Source: Opeltia flavorubescens
Lineage: Eukaryota; Ascomycota; Lecanoromycetes; Teloschistales; Teloschistaceae
Assembly (NCBI GenBank): GCA_000442125.1
Contig: KE546985.1
Coordinates: forward strand, 62,001 to 126,000
Length of the DNA: 64,000 bases
Direction: 5' to 3'
The translations under genes were made by a program, and so were the position numbers. Shown here in pieces: positions 50,714 through 61,150 of this stretch; position 1 is the first letter of the stretch; every line of letters begins with the position of its first letter. The notes beneath the pieces are model-generated. The model made no database searches. It was not told the DNA's origin and worked only from the letters and a program-made list of their open reading frames with translations.

Positions 50714-51112
50714 CTAGTACTGGGCCACCGTTCTAATGGGATTTTGCTGCTGGTAGCTGGCCACTAATAAAGCTGGCAAATGGTAGGGCTGGCAACTTGT
50801 AGGGCTGGTAACTGGTAGGGCTGCTAGTTAGCGTAGAGCTAGAACTTTTACGCGATATAACGCCACCAATTTTAATCCGATTTTTAAAATTTTTAAACCA
50901 TTAAAATACGCTTATTAAGCGCTTTAAACTAAGCTATTATATCTACTACTGTATATAAAACTAACGAAGTTATTCAACTGTAAAAAATCCAGCTGTTTTC
51001 GTGGCTGGGGGTACTAACCGGATTTGTAACTGCGGTTATTTAATACCAACCGATAAGGTTTATATTTATTTCGGGTCGGGAAGCTAATAAAGGACGTGTT
51101 CTAATAAATATA
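50714..51112. mobile_element. Short low-RIP element, copy 2, Helitron-like ends
   Basis: Related along most of its length to the element at 41,595: the same CTAG-YACTGGGCCACCGTTC start, the AACGAAGTTATTCA block, the CTAACCGGATTTGT block and the CCGATAAGG/TTTCGGGTCGGGAAGC end. It is inserted in the gag region of copy g in the same orientation. It is somewhat more RIPped than copy 1. AT-only sequence TAATATAATAAA occurs on both flanks (50,702-50,713 and 51,113-51,124). This could be a long target duplication or chance in AT-rich DNA. No coding frame. Confidence 0.6.
50772..50819. repeat. 16-bp tandem repeat, 3 units, in short element copy 2
   Basis: Units at 50,772, 50,788 and 50,804, each of the form GCTGGYAAMTKGTAGG. 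Copy 1 at 41,595 has only one clear unit plus degenerate CTGG/CAGC repeats, so the array varies between copies. Confidence 0.85.
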
Positions 51113-52050
51113 TAATATAATAAAATTTTTAAATTAAATATTATTTTATATTAATATCTATATTTTAACTATTATAAAGAACTATTTTTAAATATAGCTA
51201 TTAACAAATAAAATAACCAATAAATTAAATATTATACCGGTACTAATGTAAATATATTTCAAACTAGTTAATTTATTTAAAAATATATTAAAAATATTTA
51301 AATTATAGGTTATTATATTAAAAGCTCTTAAATTATTTTTATTATAAACGCTAGAATTAAATTTTTTAATTATCAAAAATATATTAATAATAAACTTTTT
51401 TTTTAAAAATATTATTATATAATTACGGATATTTATTTAAAATTAAATATAAAAATTATTAATTTTATTAAAATATCGATTATATAATAAATTAAATTAA
51501 ATATAATCTTTTATAAAAATAATTATTATATATTACTAGTTTAAAGATATTAAGTTTTATAATTATTAAAAATATTAATAAAAAGTAATATAATACTACT
51601 AAATTTATAATTTTTTTAATTTTTATATTTAATAAAAAGGCTATATAGTTTACTATTATTATATATAAATTTTATCTAGTAAACAATTTAAGCGTTAATA
51701 TTAATATTAATATTAATATTATAAATTCTAAAGGTATTAATATATAACTATCTATAAATATAATAATTATTAGCTTTTATAACTATCTAATAATATTAAT
51801 CGCTAATAGTATTAAAGATACAAAAATAAAAGCTATCGTTTATAATATTTAATATATTATTATAAACTTATATACTAGTAAAACTATTAAAATTATTAAT
51901 TTATATTAAAATCTATTAAATCTTTTATAAAATTCTAATATTATTAATAAATCTAAAACTCGAGATATTTTTATTAGTTATATATATAATATAAACTATA
52001 TATTTAAATAAATATATATTCGAGATAACTCGCTATTTTTTATTGAATTA

Positions 52051-52718
52051 TTTTAAAAATACTTTATTAATTTTTAATAGTATTTTAATAATTTGAATAT
52101 CTAAAATAGCTTCTTAATTATTTATTAATACTGGATTTTTTTTTATCTAATTTTATCTATAGTAGTTAATTAAAGTATAGTATATAATTTTAAAAATAAT
52201 ATATTAACTATTAAATTTTTTATAATTTCTTGAAAAATACTATATTCTTATAAGAATACTATATTATATAATATTTTTAAATATTAAAAGCTTATTATAA
52301 ATAAAACTACTTTATTTTTTTATAAAAAATAATCTAGTAATATAAAAGAAGTTATATCAATATTTATTTTATAAATAATATTTAGTATAACGGTTAAACT
52401 TTTTGAAAATATAATTAGATTTACTTAGTTAATAATTAATAGCTAGCTATTTCTAATTCAAAAAATACTAGCTATAGGTTTAAAATTCGGATCCGTTAGT
52501 TTAAATATAAAAAAATAGATTATTAAAAAAAACCAGCTAAAAAAGCTATAAAAATACGGATTTTTATATAATTTTATATAACTTTATTATAAATATTCTA
52601 AAAAATATAGTATAATAGATTTATATATACGATAATTATTTTTATACGTTATTTTCACAAAGATAGCTATTAATAAAATAAAAATATCTGATTAAAAGTA
52701 TAGTATAGTCCTTTAAAA
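52051..52718. mobile_element. 668-bp TA-flanked inverted-repeat element
   Basis: Absent from copy h at the equivalent protease/reverse transcriptase junction. It is flanked by TA (52,049-52,050; 52,719-52,720). Inverted ends are TTTTAAAAATACTTTATTAA on the left and TTTTAAAGGACTATACTATA on the reversed right, followed by further matches after one gap. Size and TA duplication fit a non-autonomous Tc1/mariner-type element. It is more RIPped than the 47.7-kb element, though it keeps GGATCCGTTAG and TTTTCACAAAG. No coding frame seen. Confidence 0.6.
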
Positions 52719-53030
52719 TAGCAATAAAGATTTAACTAGATATTATTTAAAAATATAAAAATAATAAATATTAGTAAATTAATTTAAAAAACTATAAGTT
52801 TATTATTAAAATATCAAAGCGGAATTTTAAATTATTTTTTGTAAATTATTTTTGAAAAACTTTAAATATTATTTAATAAATATTATAATAGCTAGTATAA
52901 CTTTAAATACCGCTATTATACTATTTATTAATACTAATTATTGAAAGAAAATAGTATATTTAATAAAAGTAACGATTTTTAAAATATAAAATAAACGAAT
53001 TATTTTAATTATTTTAATTAAATACTACTA

Positions 53031-53381
53031 TTATAGAACTATTCTAACAGCAACTAGATTCGTATATAATATTTCGTATTTATATTAGATAGGCTTTTTA
53101 AGGCAGTCTTTTTTAACTTTACTTATATATTTTCTTTAATTAGATTAATAAATATTTAATTTACTATATATATTACTACCTATAATATTTATTTCTATAT
53201 ATTTGTTTTTCTAGCAATTATTATATACGATATACCTTTTATATATATAGTTTAACTCTACTACAAAATTAAATCTCGTACTTTTATAATAAAGCCGAAG
53301 GCGGGGCTTTATTTTATTAATAATTAAGCGATTTATATATATTAGTAGTTACTATTATATCGCGTTAAAAAAGTTAGGGTA
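53031..53381. other. Low-RIP segment with a strong hairpin, left flank of copy h
   Basis: Begins where copy g loses similarity. CA and TG survive (AACAGCAACTAGATTCG, AGGCAGTC, TAGCAATT, CTACAAAATT). AATAAAGCC at 53,288-53,296 and GGCTTTATT at 53,305-53,313 form a perfect 9-bp stem with an 8-base loop. The segment is continuous with 60,582 onwards once copy h is removed, so it belongs to the target in which copy h landed. Its nature is unknown. Confidence 0.45.
53377..53381. repeat. Target-site duplication GGGTA, left side of copy h
   Basis: GGGTA here and at 60,577-60,581. Confidence 0.9.
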
Positions 53382-53586
53382 TATTGCGGCCACACCGCAT
53401 AGGCAGAAGGCTAATAGGGCAGGTAGGGCTGAATGGCCACCGTAGCTCGAAGGAGGCCTTCTAAATATATTTATATAGTTAGGTTTAGCGCCTTTTAGCG
53501 CCTATATTTATTTAGTTATAAATTTTATAGGTAGATAGTTCTTTACCTTTAATATAATACTATCACCCTATATAAACTATATAATA
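53382..53586 (+). repeat. 5' LTR of Gypsy-1 copy h, little RIPped
   Basis: 205 bp. It keeps TGCGGCCACACCGCATAGGC and GGGCTGAATGGCCACCG, which all other Gypsy-1 LTRs in the window have lost, so it is the best reference for the family's LTR. Confidence 0.92.
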
Positions 53587-56500
53587 AATAGTAGTAATTA
53601 AAGGTAACCTGTATAAAATTCGGTACTATTAACTTCTATATATATATACTATTAACTATTATATAGTACTAGATTTTTCGGGTAAACCTAGTACTCCTTT
53701 ATTTATTAAACTACNGCTTCTATATTAATACTCGGTTAATAGAGTTAACTAAAATATACTCTAGCTTCTAGTCCTCTTAATAAAGTTTTAAATACCTTCT
53801 ATAATAATTTAAAAAACCTAACTGACTTTACTATTATCCTAGCTTTTATTACGATTATCTTCTATATTAAAGAGTTCTAAAAGTATATTAAACGGTTTTT
53901 AGAATAGGATCGGGCTTTTATAATAATTTTTAAAATTTATACTAACTATATCTATAAAAGAAGTCTAGGCCTATACTATTCTTTAATATAAAAATCTTCT
54001 AATAATTAAGTAACTTAAGCTAGTATAATAAAAACTAGTATAGCTTTTATTACTACTTACTTTATAGATTAGAGTAAATATCTATAAATTTTTATTAAAG
54101 TAATAAGCGTTTTCCGTAATAACGCTATTATAATCCTCGAAAATAAAAGCTTTTAAGCCTATATTTAAAAGCTAGCTATAAATTTTATCTAGGATAGTTT
54201 AGGCCTTTACTTTTACCTTCTAGGCTCGCTAAAAGACTTATAACGGTTTAATAGATTTACTAATATTATTAAATTTATTAATATATTTAAATAGTAAAAC
54301 TATATCTTTAATATTAAATCTAGCTTATTTTACTTAATAAAATCGGAAAGAAGCGTTATACTACCGCTAGATATAGCAGGAATTCTACTATAATAATAAT
54401 AGGGTAGATCTATAGGTAATAGTAATTTATTATAGTAGTAGTAAGCTTTTTTAAATAGGTAACTATTTATAAACGCCCGTCTAGTTTAACTATTAGGATT
54501 TTTTATATAAAACTTCTAGAATTAAATAATTACTATACTAATAAATTTAATAACTATATTAATAATTATTAAATTATAATAAAGGGTTCGTAATATTAAT
54601 TTATTTTAATTAAATAGCGATAAATAGCCTATAAAGTTTATAAAATCGTATAATATTTATAATAATATATACGCTTTTATATAGCGTATAAAAATTAAAT
54701 ATAAAACGATAAATATATTATTAATATATTATAACCTAAATTCTTACCTATAAAACGAAGTAGTTATATAATTTACTACTATAATTAGTAAGCCTATCTA
54801 TAAATCGCTATAATTAGGCGAAGGTATTAAATTATAGTATATATTTTTTAAAAATTATTTTAGCGAGCTACCGTCTATTATACTAACGTAGTTAAAATAG
54901 ATATATTATATTATTAACGATATATAGGCTTAAAAGGACTTTTTAGAATATTTTAATAATATTATTATTAAAGTAAAAAACGTAAAAATAATACCTACTA
55001 AAAATATTTAAATAATAATTAATATTAAATATTTTAACGCTCGGCTATAAATATTATTTTCGAATAAAACTATAATAATTATTATTAAAGCCTTTTATAA
55101 GTTTTTTTAAAATAAAAAGAATAATTAGTTCAATATTTATAGTAGTAATAAAAACTATAAAGCGTTAAAATTAAACTTTTTATAAAAGGATAAAAATAAA
55201 CAATATAAAGAAGTAGTAGTATACTAGCTGCTATAAAATAATCCTTTTTATACGCCTAGATATCTATTTATATACCCGAGCTATATATAAAAAAACTAAC
55301 CGAATATATTTCCTACTATATATTAATACCGGAATCTCTTTATAGCTTTGTAAACTCTACTAATTAAAAATAAGCTAAATATAAAAAATAATTAACGTAT
55401 TATTTAAAAAAATTATTAATAGATTCTATTTAAAATAATTATTCCGCTATAATAAAATTAAATTAAAAATTAATAAGGCTACGGTTATTAATAGCATAAT
55501 AATAACCGGAATCTATATAAAAGCCGCTAGCCGAATAATTAGCGAGCCTACTTCTAATAAAAAACTTCCGGCGAATAGGTTCTAGATAATAGAATAAAGT
55601 AGTATTAAAGTTATAAAAATAGCTTTTATTAATTAACGGACTTTATTAGAGCCAAATATATAGTAGATAAAAAGCTTAATAAAGTTTTATATACTACCGT
55701 TAAGGATTTTAACTAATATAGTAATATAATAGAATTTTACTTTATTATAATAAAGCGCGCGAAATTTAAACTAGTTAAAATATATTAATACGATAGATAT
55801 AATAAGATTTTTAAATTAAATAACGTTTTATATCGGTATCTACGCTCCGGTTATAATAAAAAACTACTTTTAACTATAGCTATTATAGTTAAACTAACTC
55901 TTTAGCTAAATATTCCACTAGTACTAGCGTAAACTTATTTAGAACCAGTTAAACTATTTAAAAATACGCTAGAAGTTATTAAGCTAGAGGTTATTAAGCA
56001 GCTACCGCTATAAATACCCTAGTTAATTCGTTTAACCGTAAAAGATACGCTAATAATAAGCTTTATTTTCTAAAGATATTATTATATAATTATAGATATT
56101 CGTTTATAATTTAACGGCAAAAATTATAACTTTTATTAAAATATAGGCTATATAATAAATTTAATTAACCGAAAATTTCTATTAGAATAACTACCGTAGA
56201 TTATAATTTAGAAGATATTAGCTTTTATAAATATTAAAAATATTAATAAAAGGCGATATAATATTATTAAGTTTATAATTATTAAAATCTTTATATTTAA
56301 TAAAAGGGCTATAGAATTTATTATTATTACGCGCAAGTTTTATCTAGTAGATAATTTAAGCGCTAATATACTTATCGGTATTAATATTATAAAACCTAAA
56401 GATATTAATATATACCTATTTATAAATATAATAACTATTAGCTTTTATAATAATATAATAGTACTAATCGCTATTAGTATTAAAGGTACTTAAGTAAATA

Positions 56501-59500
56501 TAATCGTCTATAGTATTTAATATATAATAATACCGTTATACGCTAGTAAAGCCGTTAAAATTATAAACCTATACTAAAATCTTTTAAATCTTTTATAGAG
56601 TTGTAATTTTATATATAAATTAAAAATATTAGATATTTTTATAAATTATATATATATTATAGATTATATATTAAAATAAGTTTATATTTAAAACAATTCG
56701 CTCTTTTTTTTATTTAATTAGCTATAAAAACTCAGCTAGATATTATTAAAGAATATAAAACTAATAAATACTATTAAATTAGTTTAAAAGATTATAAACT
56801 AGTTATTAAAACGTTAAAGTAAAAGCCCGGATAATTTTTAAAAAACTTTAAGCGCTATATAATANCTGCTATAATAGCTACTATAGCTTTAAATACCGCT
56901 ATTATACTATTTATTAATTCTTATTATTAAATAGAAGTAGTATATTTTATAAAAATAATAATTTTTAAAATATAAGCTAAATAAACTATTTTAACTATTT
57001 TAATTAAACGTTACCCGCGTTTATAGTAAAATACTAGTAATATAATTAATATACTGGAGTTAGAGTATATAGATATTTTATTAATAGAAAACTAGGAGTA
57101 AATTTATAAACCCGAGTAAGTTTATATATACTTTATTAGTATCTATAATAAAAAGGTTATTAATAAAGCCTTTATAAGCTTTATAAATAAAATTAAATAA
57201 AATAAACTACTATAACTACCCTATTTTTATTTCCTTACTTTATTATATAAAAAGATATTAATTAAGGCCCTAAAAGCTGTATTATTATTAATATTCGGGT
57301 ATTTAATAAAATTATAATATTAGATATCTATTTAATTCTACTATAAATAAAAATTCTAGTATAAATTTATAACGCTAAAATCCTTTTTATAATTAATTTT
57401 ATAAGTTTTTTCTACTGATAATAGATTAATTAATAGTATCGCTACCGTCTAATAATAGTCTTATATTAGGGGTAAAAAATATTTAAAATATAGGTAATAG
57501 ACTACTATAATTTACTAACTTATATATAATAAATAATAAATAAAATTCTATATCTATTTTACTTCTTCTATAAAACTTATATCGATAATATTATAATTTT
57601 TTCTTTTTTAATAAAAGAGTATATAAAATATTTTAACTAGATTATTAGTATATTTAATACTATAAATTTATATTTATTATCTATAAAATCGTTTATTAAC
57701 TATACGTCTATATATCTATTAAACTAGAAAATTAATACTTTCAGGCTTATTATAGTAAAAGATAAACTAAAAATAATTTTAAAGCTCTCGTTTTTATATA
57801 TACTTTAATAGCTAAAAAAATATCTAGGCTTAATAGGCTACTTTTAGTAGTATATTAGTACTTATATAGCTATTATAAAGCTATTTTAGAAATATAAAAC
57901 TTATATAAACNGCGATATTACTATTAAAAGTAATACCTGTAAAAAAGCTATTATTTAGAGTCTACTAGTAGTATTTATATTTAAAGAGTTTAACGTGTTT
58001 TATTATTTATAAAAGCTTTTTTTATTATTATCGATTCTAGTCTACTTTAATAAAAGCTTAGTACTATATATAGATCTAGACGCTAATAAAAAGTTCAATT
58101 TTATAGCCTATATCTATTATAATATAGACGAAGCTATTTATAAAGTAGATAAAAAATTTAAATAGAAATCTAAGCGATTAATCCTATTCTTTAGCTATTT
58201 ACTATTAGACGCTAAAATATACTATTAGCCTATAGAATTAGAGGTTATAGGTATTATTTAAATAGTTAAAAAAATCCGCTATATAATTAAAGTAGTTAAA
58301 TATATTATTATTATTTATACGGACTATTTTACCGTAGTTAGTATTTTATATTAAACTAGCCTAAATATAGTATTTATAAAAACGCTTAACCTCCGCTTAA
58401 TATAAATTTTTAGATATTTTTAATATTTTAAACTTAATATCCGCTATAAATTTAAAGTTATAAATACTATTTTAGATATATTATTAAAGCTCGCTAGCTA
58501 TAAATACTATTTAGAAATAAATAAATTACTAAATATAAATATTTTTATAATATACTACTTTCTAGTAAACTTAGTAGAAATATTAATTAAATTCCGCTAA
58601 CGATTAATTAATAAGTATATAAAAAAAAACTTTTAGGNTAAAATTAAAGAATCCGTTAAAATTTATATAAAGCTAGATAATAATATTATTAAACTACCGT
58701 ATTATATTATTAACGCGTTATTTTATTTTAATAATAATAAACGAGGTTTACACTTAATAATATCTACGGATATAGAAAAAAAAGTATTCTAGCTAGTATA
58801 TAATAAAATAAGCTACCCCGGTTATATATATATATATATAAACGTCTAATAAAAGGCCTTTATATATATAATATATTAATAAAGCTATATAAATTTATTC
58901 GCTACTACCTATAATATTAAATTAACTAAATACCTCGTTACCGTTTATATAGAGCTTTATAACTAGTATTTAGCCTAATAAAACCGTTTTATATATTTAT
59001 TATCGATTTTATCCTCGCTTTACTAAAATTATATAAAGAATATAATTATTATATATCGATAATAGATAAATTTATTAAAATAGTTATCTATATATCTAGA
59101 AAAACCACCTAAAGCGGTAAATAATAGGTTGAATAGCTATTAAATAGATTAATAAAATTAATATAGAGTATACCGCGAGTAATAATTTTAGATTATAATA
59201 GGAAGTTTGTAGGTTAATTATAGCGTTAAATATTTAAAATATTAAAAATAGATTTATAGTATTCTATTACCTAGTATTTATAAATTAATAATATATTAAA
59301 ATAATTTAATTAAACCGCTAAAATTATTATATACTATTATATTACTATACTAGATAATTTTAAATTATAGCTTATTATTTTTTTATAAATATTAATAGCT
59401 TTAAATAATTTTATAAACTATAGTTCTATATTTAAAGTACCTAATTAAGTATTATTTAGATTTAAAACTCGCGAAGTACTAGATTTTCTATACCTACTAG

Positions 59501-60371
59501 ACCCTAAATAAGTTATCTAGCTAGAAGATACGCTAGGCTCTAAAGCTCCCGCCGACGCTCCTATTAAAAAACCAGCTGTTTTTTTAGCTATAATATAAAT
59601 AGTTTATCGCTATAATTCGACTATTTTAAAAGCTAATAAACCTATAAACGTACCTATAATATAGAATACTATAATATTAATAGCTATAAAAGAGTACTAG
59701 CCTATATATATCGATATTAAAAATATTATTACTTTTATTATAATAAAAATAAAAAAATATTATAATATATACTATTAACTAGTTTACTTTAAAGTTAGCG
59801 ATTTTATAAAAATATATTTATATCGAAGCTATAATATACTAAAACTTATATTTAAAAAGATTAAATAATAGCTAGTAGGCCCTTTTAAAATTATCGAATG
59901 TATTAGATTATTAGCCTATTATTTAGAGCTATTATCTACTATAAAAATTTATAATATAATATTAGTAGTATATTTAAAGCTTATTATTAATTCTAGTAAT
60001 AATCCCTATTAGCGCTATTATATACTTATACCTCTAGTTATCGTTAATAATAATAAAAAGTTTAAAATTAAATAAATCCTCTGTAAATACCGTATTTATA
60101 AGAGTAAAGGTTTTTTTATTTAATATTTTATTCGTTAAATTAGTTATAGACTTAAAAATAACTAGTAGATATTTAAATACCGTCTAGATAATATTAAAGT
60201 ACTAGTAAAAGAATATAAGCGCCGCTTTAACCTAAAATCGGCTTTAAACTACGGTAAGACTATTAACGATACTAGTACTAATATTAAGCAGTAGGAATAA
60301 ATTAAGGAGCCGCTTATCAGCGAGGAAGAGTCTATTATTAAAGGCTAATAGCTTTATTTATTACCGGTATC

Positions 60372-60576
60372 TATTACNGCTATACCGTATAAATAGAAAG
60401 CTAATAAAGTAAATAGAGCTAAATAGCTATTATAATTTAAAGAAGGCCTTTTAAATATATTTATCTAGTTAGATTTAGCGCCTCTTAGCGCCTATATTTA
60501 TTTAGTTATAGATTTTATAGATAGATAATTTCTTACCTTTAATACAATACTATTACCCTATATAAATTATATAATA
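60372..60576 (+). repeat. 3' LTR of Gypsy-1 copy h
   Basis: 205 bp, the same length as the 5' LTR but much more AT-rich. One ambiguous base at 60,378. Confidence 0.9.
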
Positions 60577-60581
60577 GGGTA
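60577..60581. repeat. Target-site duplication GGGTA, right side of copy h
   Basis: Pairs with 53,377-53,381. Confidence 0.9.
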
Positions 60582-61150
60582 TTTATTTAATTTTAAAGAA
60601 AAAGCGGTAAAAAAAAAGTATATTTAATACAATTTTATTTATATAATTAGTAGTATTTTTAATTAAAAACTAGATACTATTAATTCTAGCAACTATATAT
60701 ATAGTAGAGGCGAACTAGTAATAGCGGCGTATAGCGGAATACTATAATAATAAGGCTATATCTAGAATTAAATAATATATAGTCTCGATTATAATATATT
60801 AGAAAATACTAATTAAAATATTATTAACGTAATATTAAAAAAAGCTATAATAGATAATAAAAATAAAGCGGTATAAATAATAAAAAGTATATAAAGATTT
60901 TAAAAAATAGTTTTAGATAAAAAAATAGGTAAATAAAATATATAAAGGTAAAAAAGTACTATAAATAAATAAAAAAGATATTATTTTATTAAATATTATA
61001 AAGTTTATACAGCTATTTTTATTACTATTATTATTTTTAATACTACTACTTCTTTATATTATTATATTATTTATTTAATTAAATTTATTTTATAATATAA
61101 ATTTAAATTTATAATATTATTATCTAATTTTATATTAATATTACTAATCT
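60582..61150. other. Leader or upstream region of Gypsy-4, nothing coding
   Basis: AT-rich, with a GC patch GAGGCGAACTAGTAATAGCGGCGTA split over 60,706-60,733. Together with 53,031-53,381 it may hold the LTR and leader of the element to the right. No second LTR copy is in the window, so this cannot be tested here. Confidence 0.35.

Larger units (their letters stand above)
47434..53030 (+). mobile_element. Gypsy-1 copy g, 3'-truncated, with three small inserts
   Basis: Plus-strand copy from its 5' LTR through gag and protease to the start of the reverse transcriptase region (equivalent to about 57,010 of copy h), where similarity ends near 53,030. It carries inserts at 47,699-48,585, 50,714 to about 51,112, and 52,051-52,718; with these removed it is collinear with copy h. 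A 62-codon stop-free stretch on the minus strand at 51,188-51,376 is an antisense accident. Very many breaks. Confidence 0.85.
53382..60576 (+). mobile_element. Gypsy-1 copy h, whole-length chromodomain Gypsy fossil
   Basis: 7,195 bp with 205-bp LTRs and a perfect 5-bp target duplication. Order along the plus strand: gag from about 53,720, protease near 56,300, reverse transcriptase with a degraded YVDDIIIFS-type core at about 57,578-57,605, RNase H near 58,050-58,250, and integrase at about 58,980-59,400 with a degraded TIAIDF start. A chromodomain-like end (degraded YLVRWKGY-type block) lies at about 60,050-60,210. Gag and pol order and the C-terminal chromodomain place it among chromoviruses. 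It serves as the reference for copies a, b, d, e, f and g. Structure is whole, coding is destroyed with very many breaks. It carries five ambiguous bases. Confidence 0.92.

Noticed and set aside
41595-51112. SINE interpretation of the two short elements
   Set aside because: No A box/B box pair or tRNA-like head was seen. The AT-only 12-bp flanking repeat of copy 2 may be chance. Not excluded, but Helitron-like ends fit better.
51188-51376. 62-codon open frame, minus strand
   Set aside because: Antisense to Gypsy-1 copy g. Equivalent positions in other copies show no conserved frame.
53288-53313. Bacterial-type intrinsic terminator
   Set aside because: The stem-loop has a T-containing tail, but the context is a eukaryotic repeat block, so it is described only as a hairpin.
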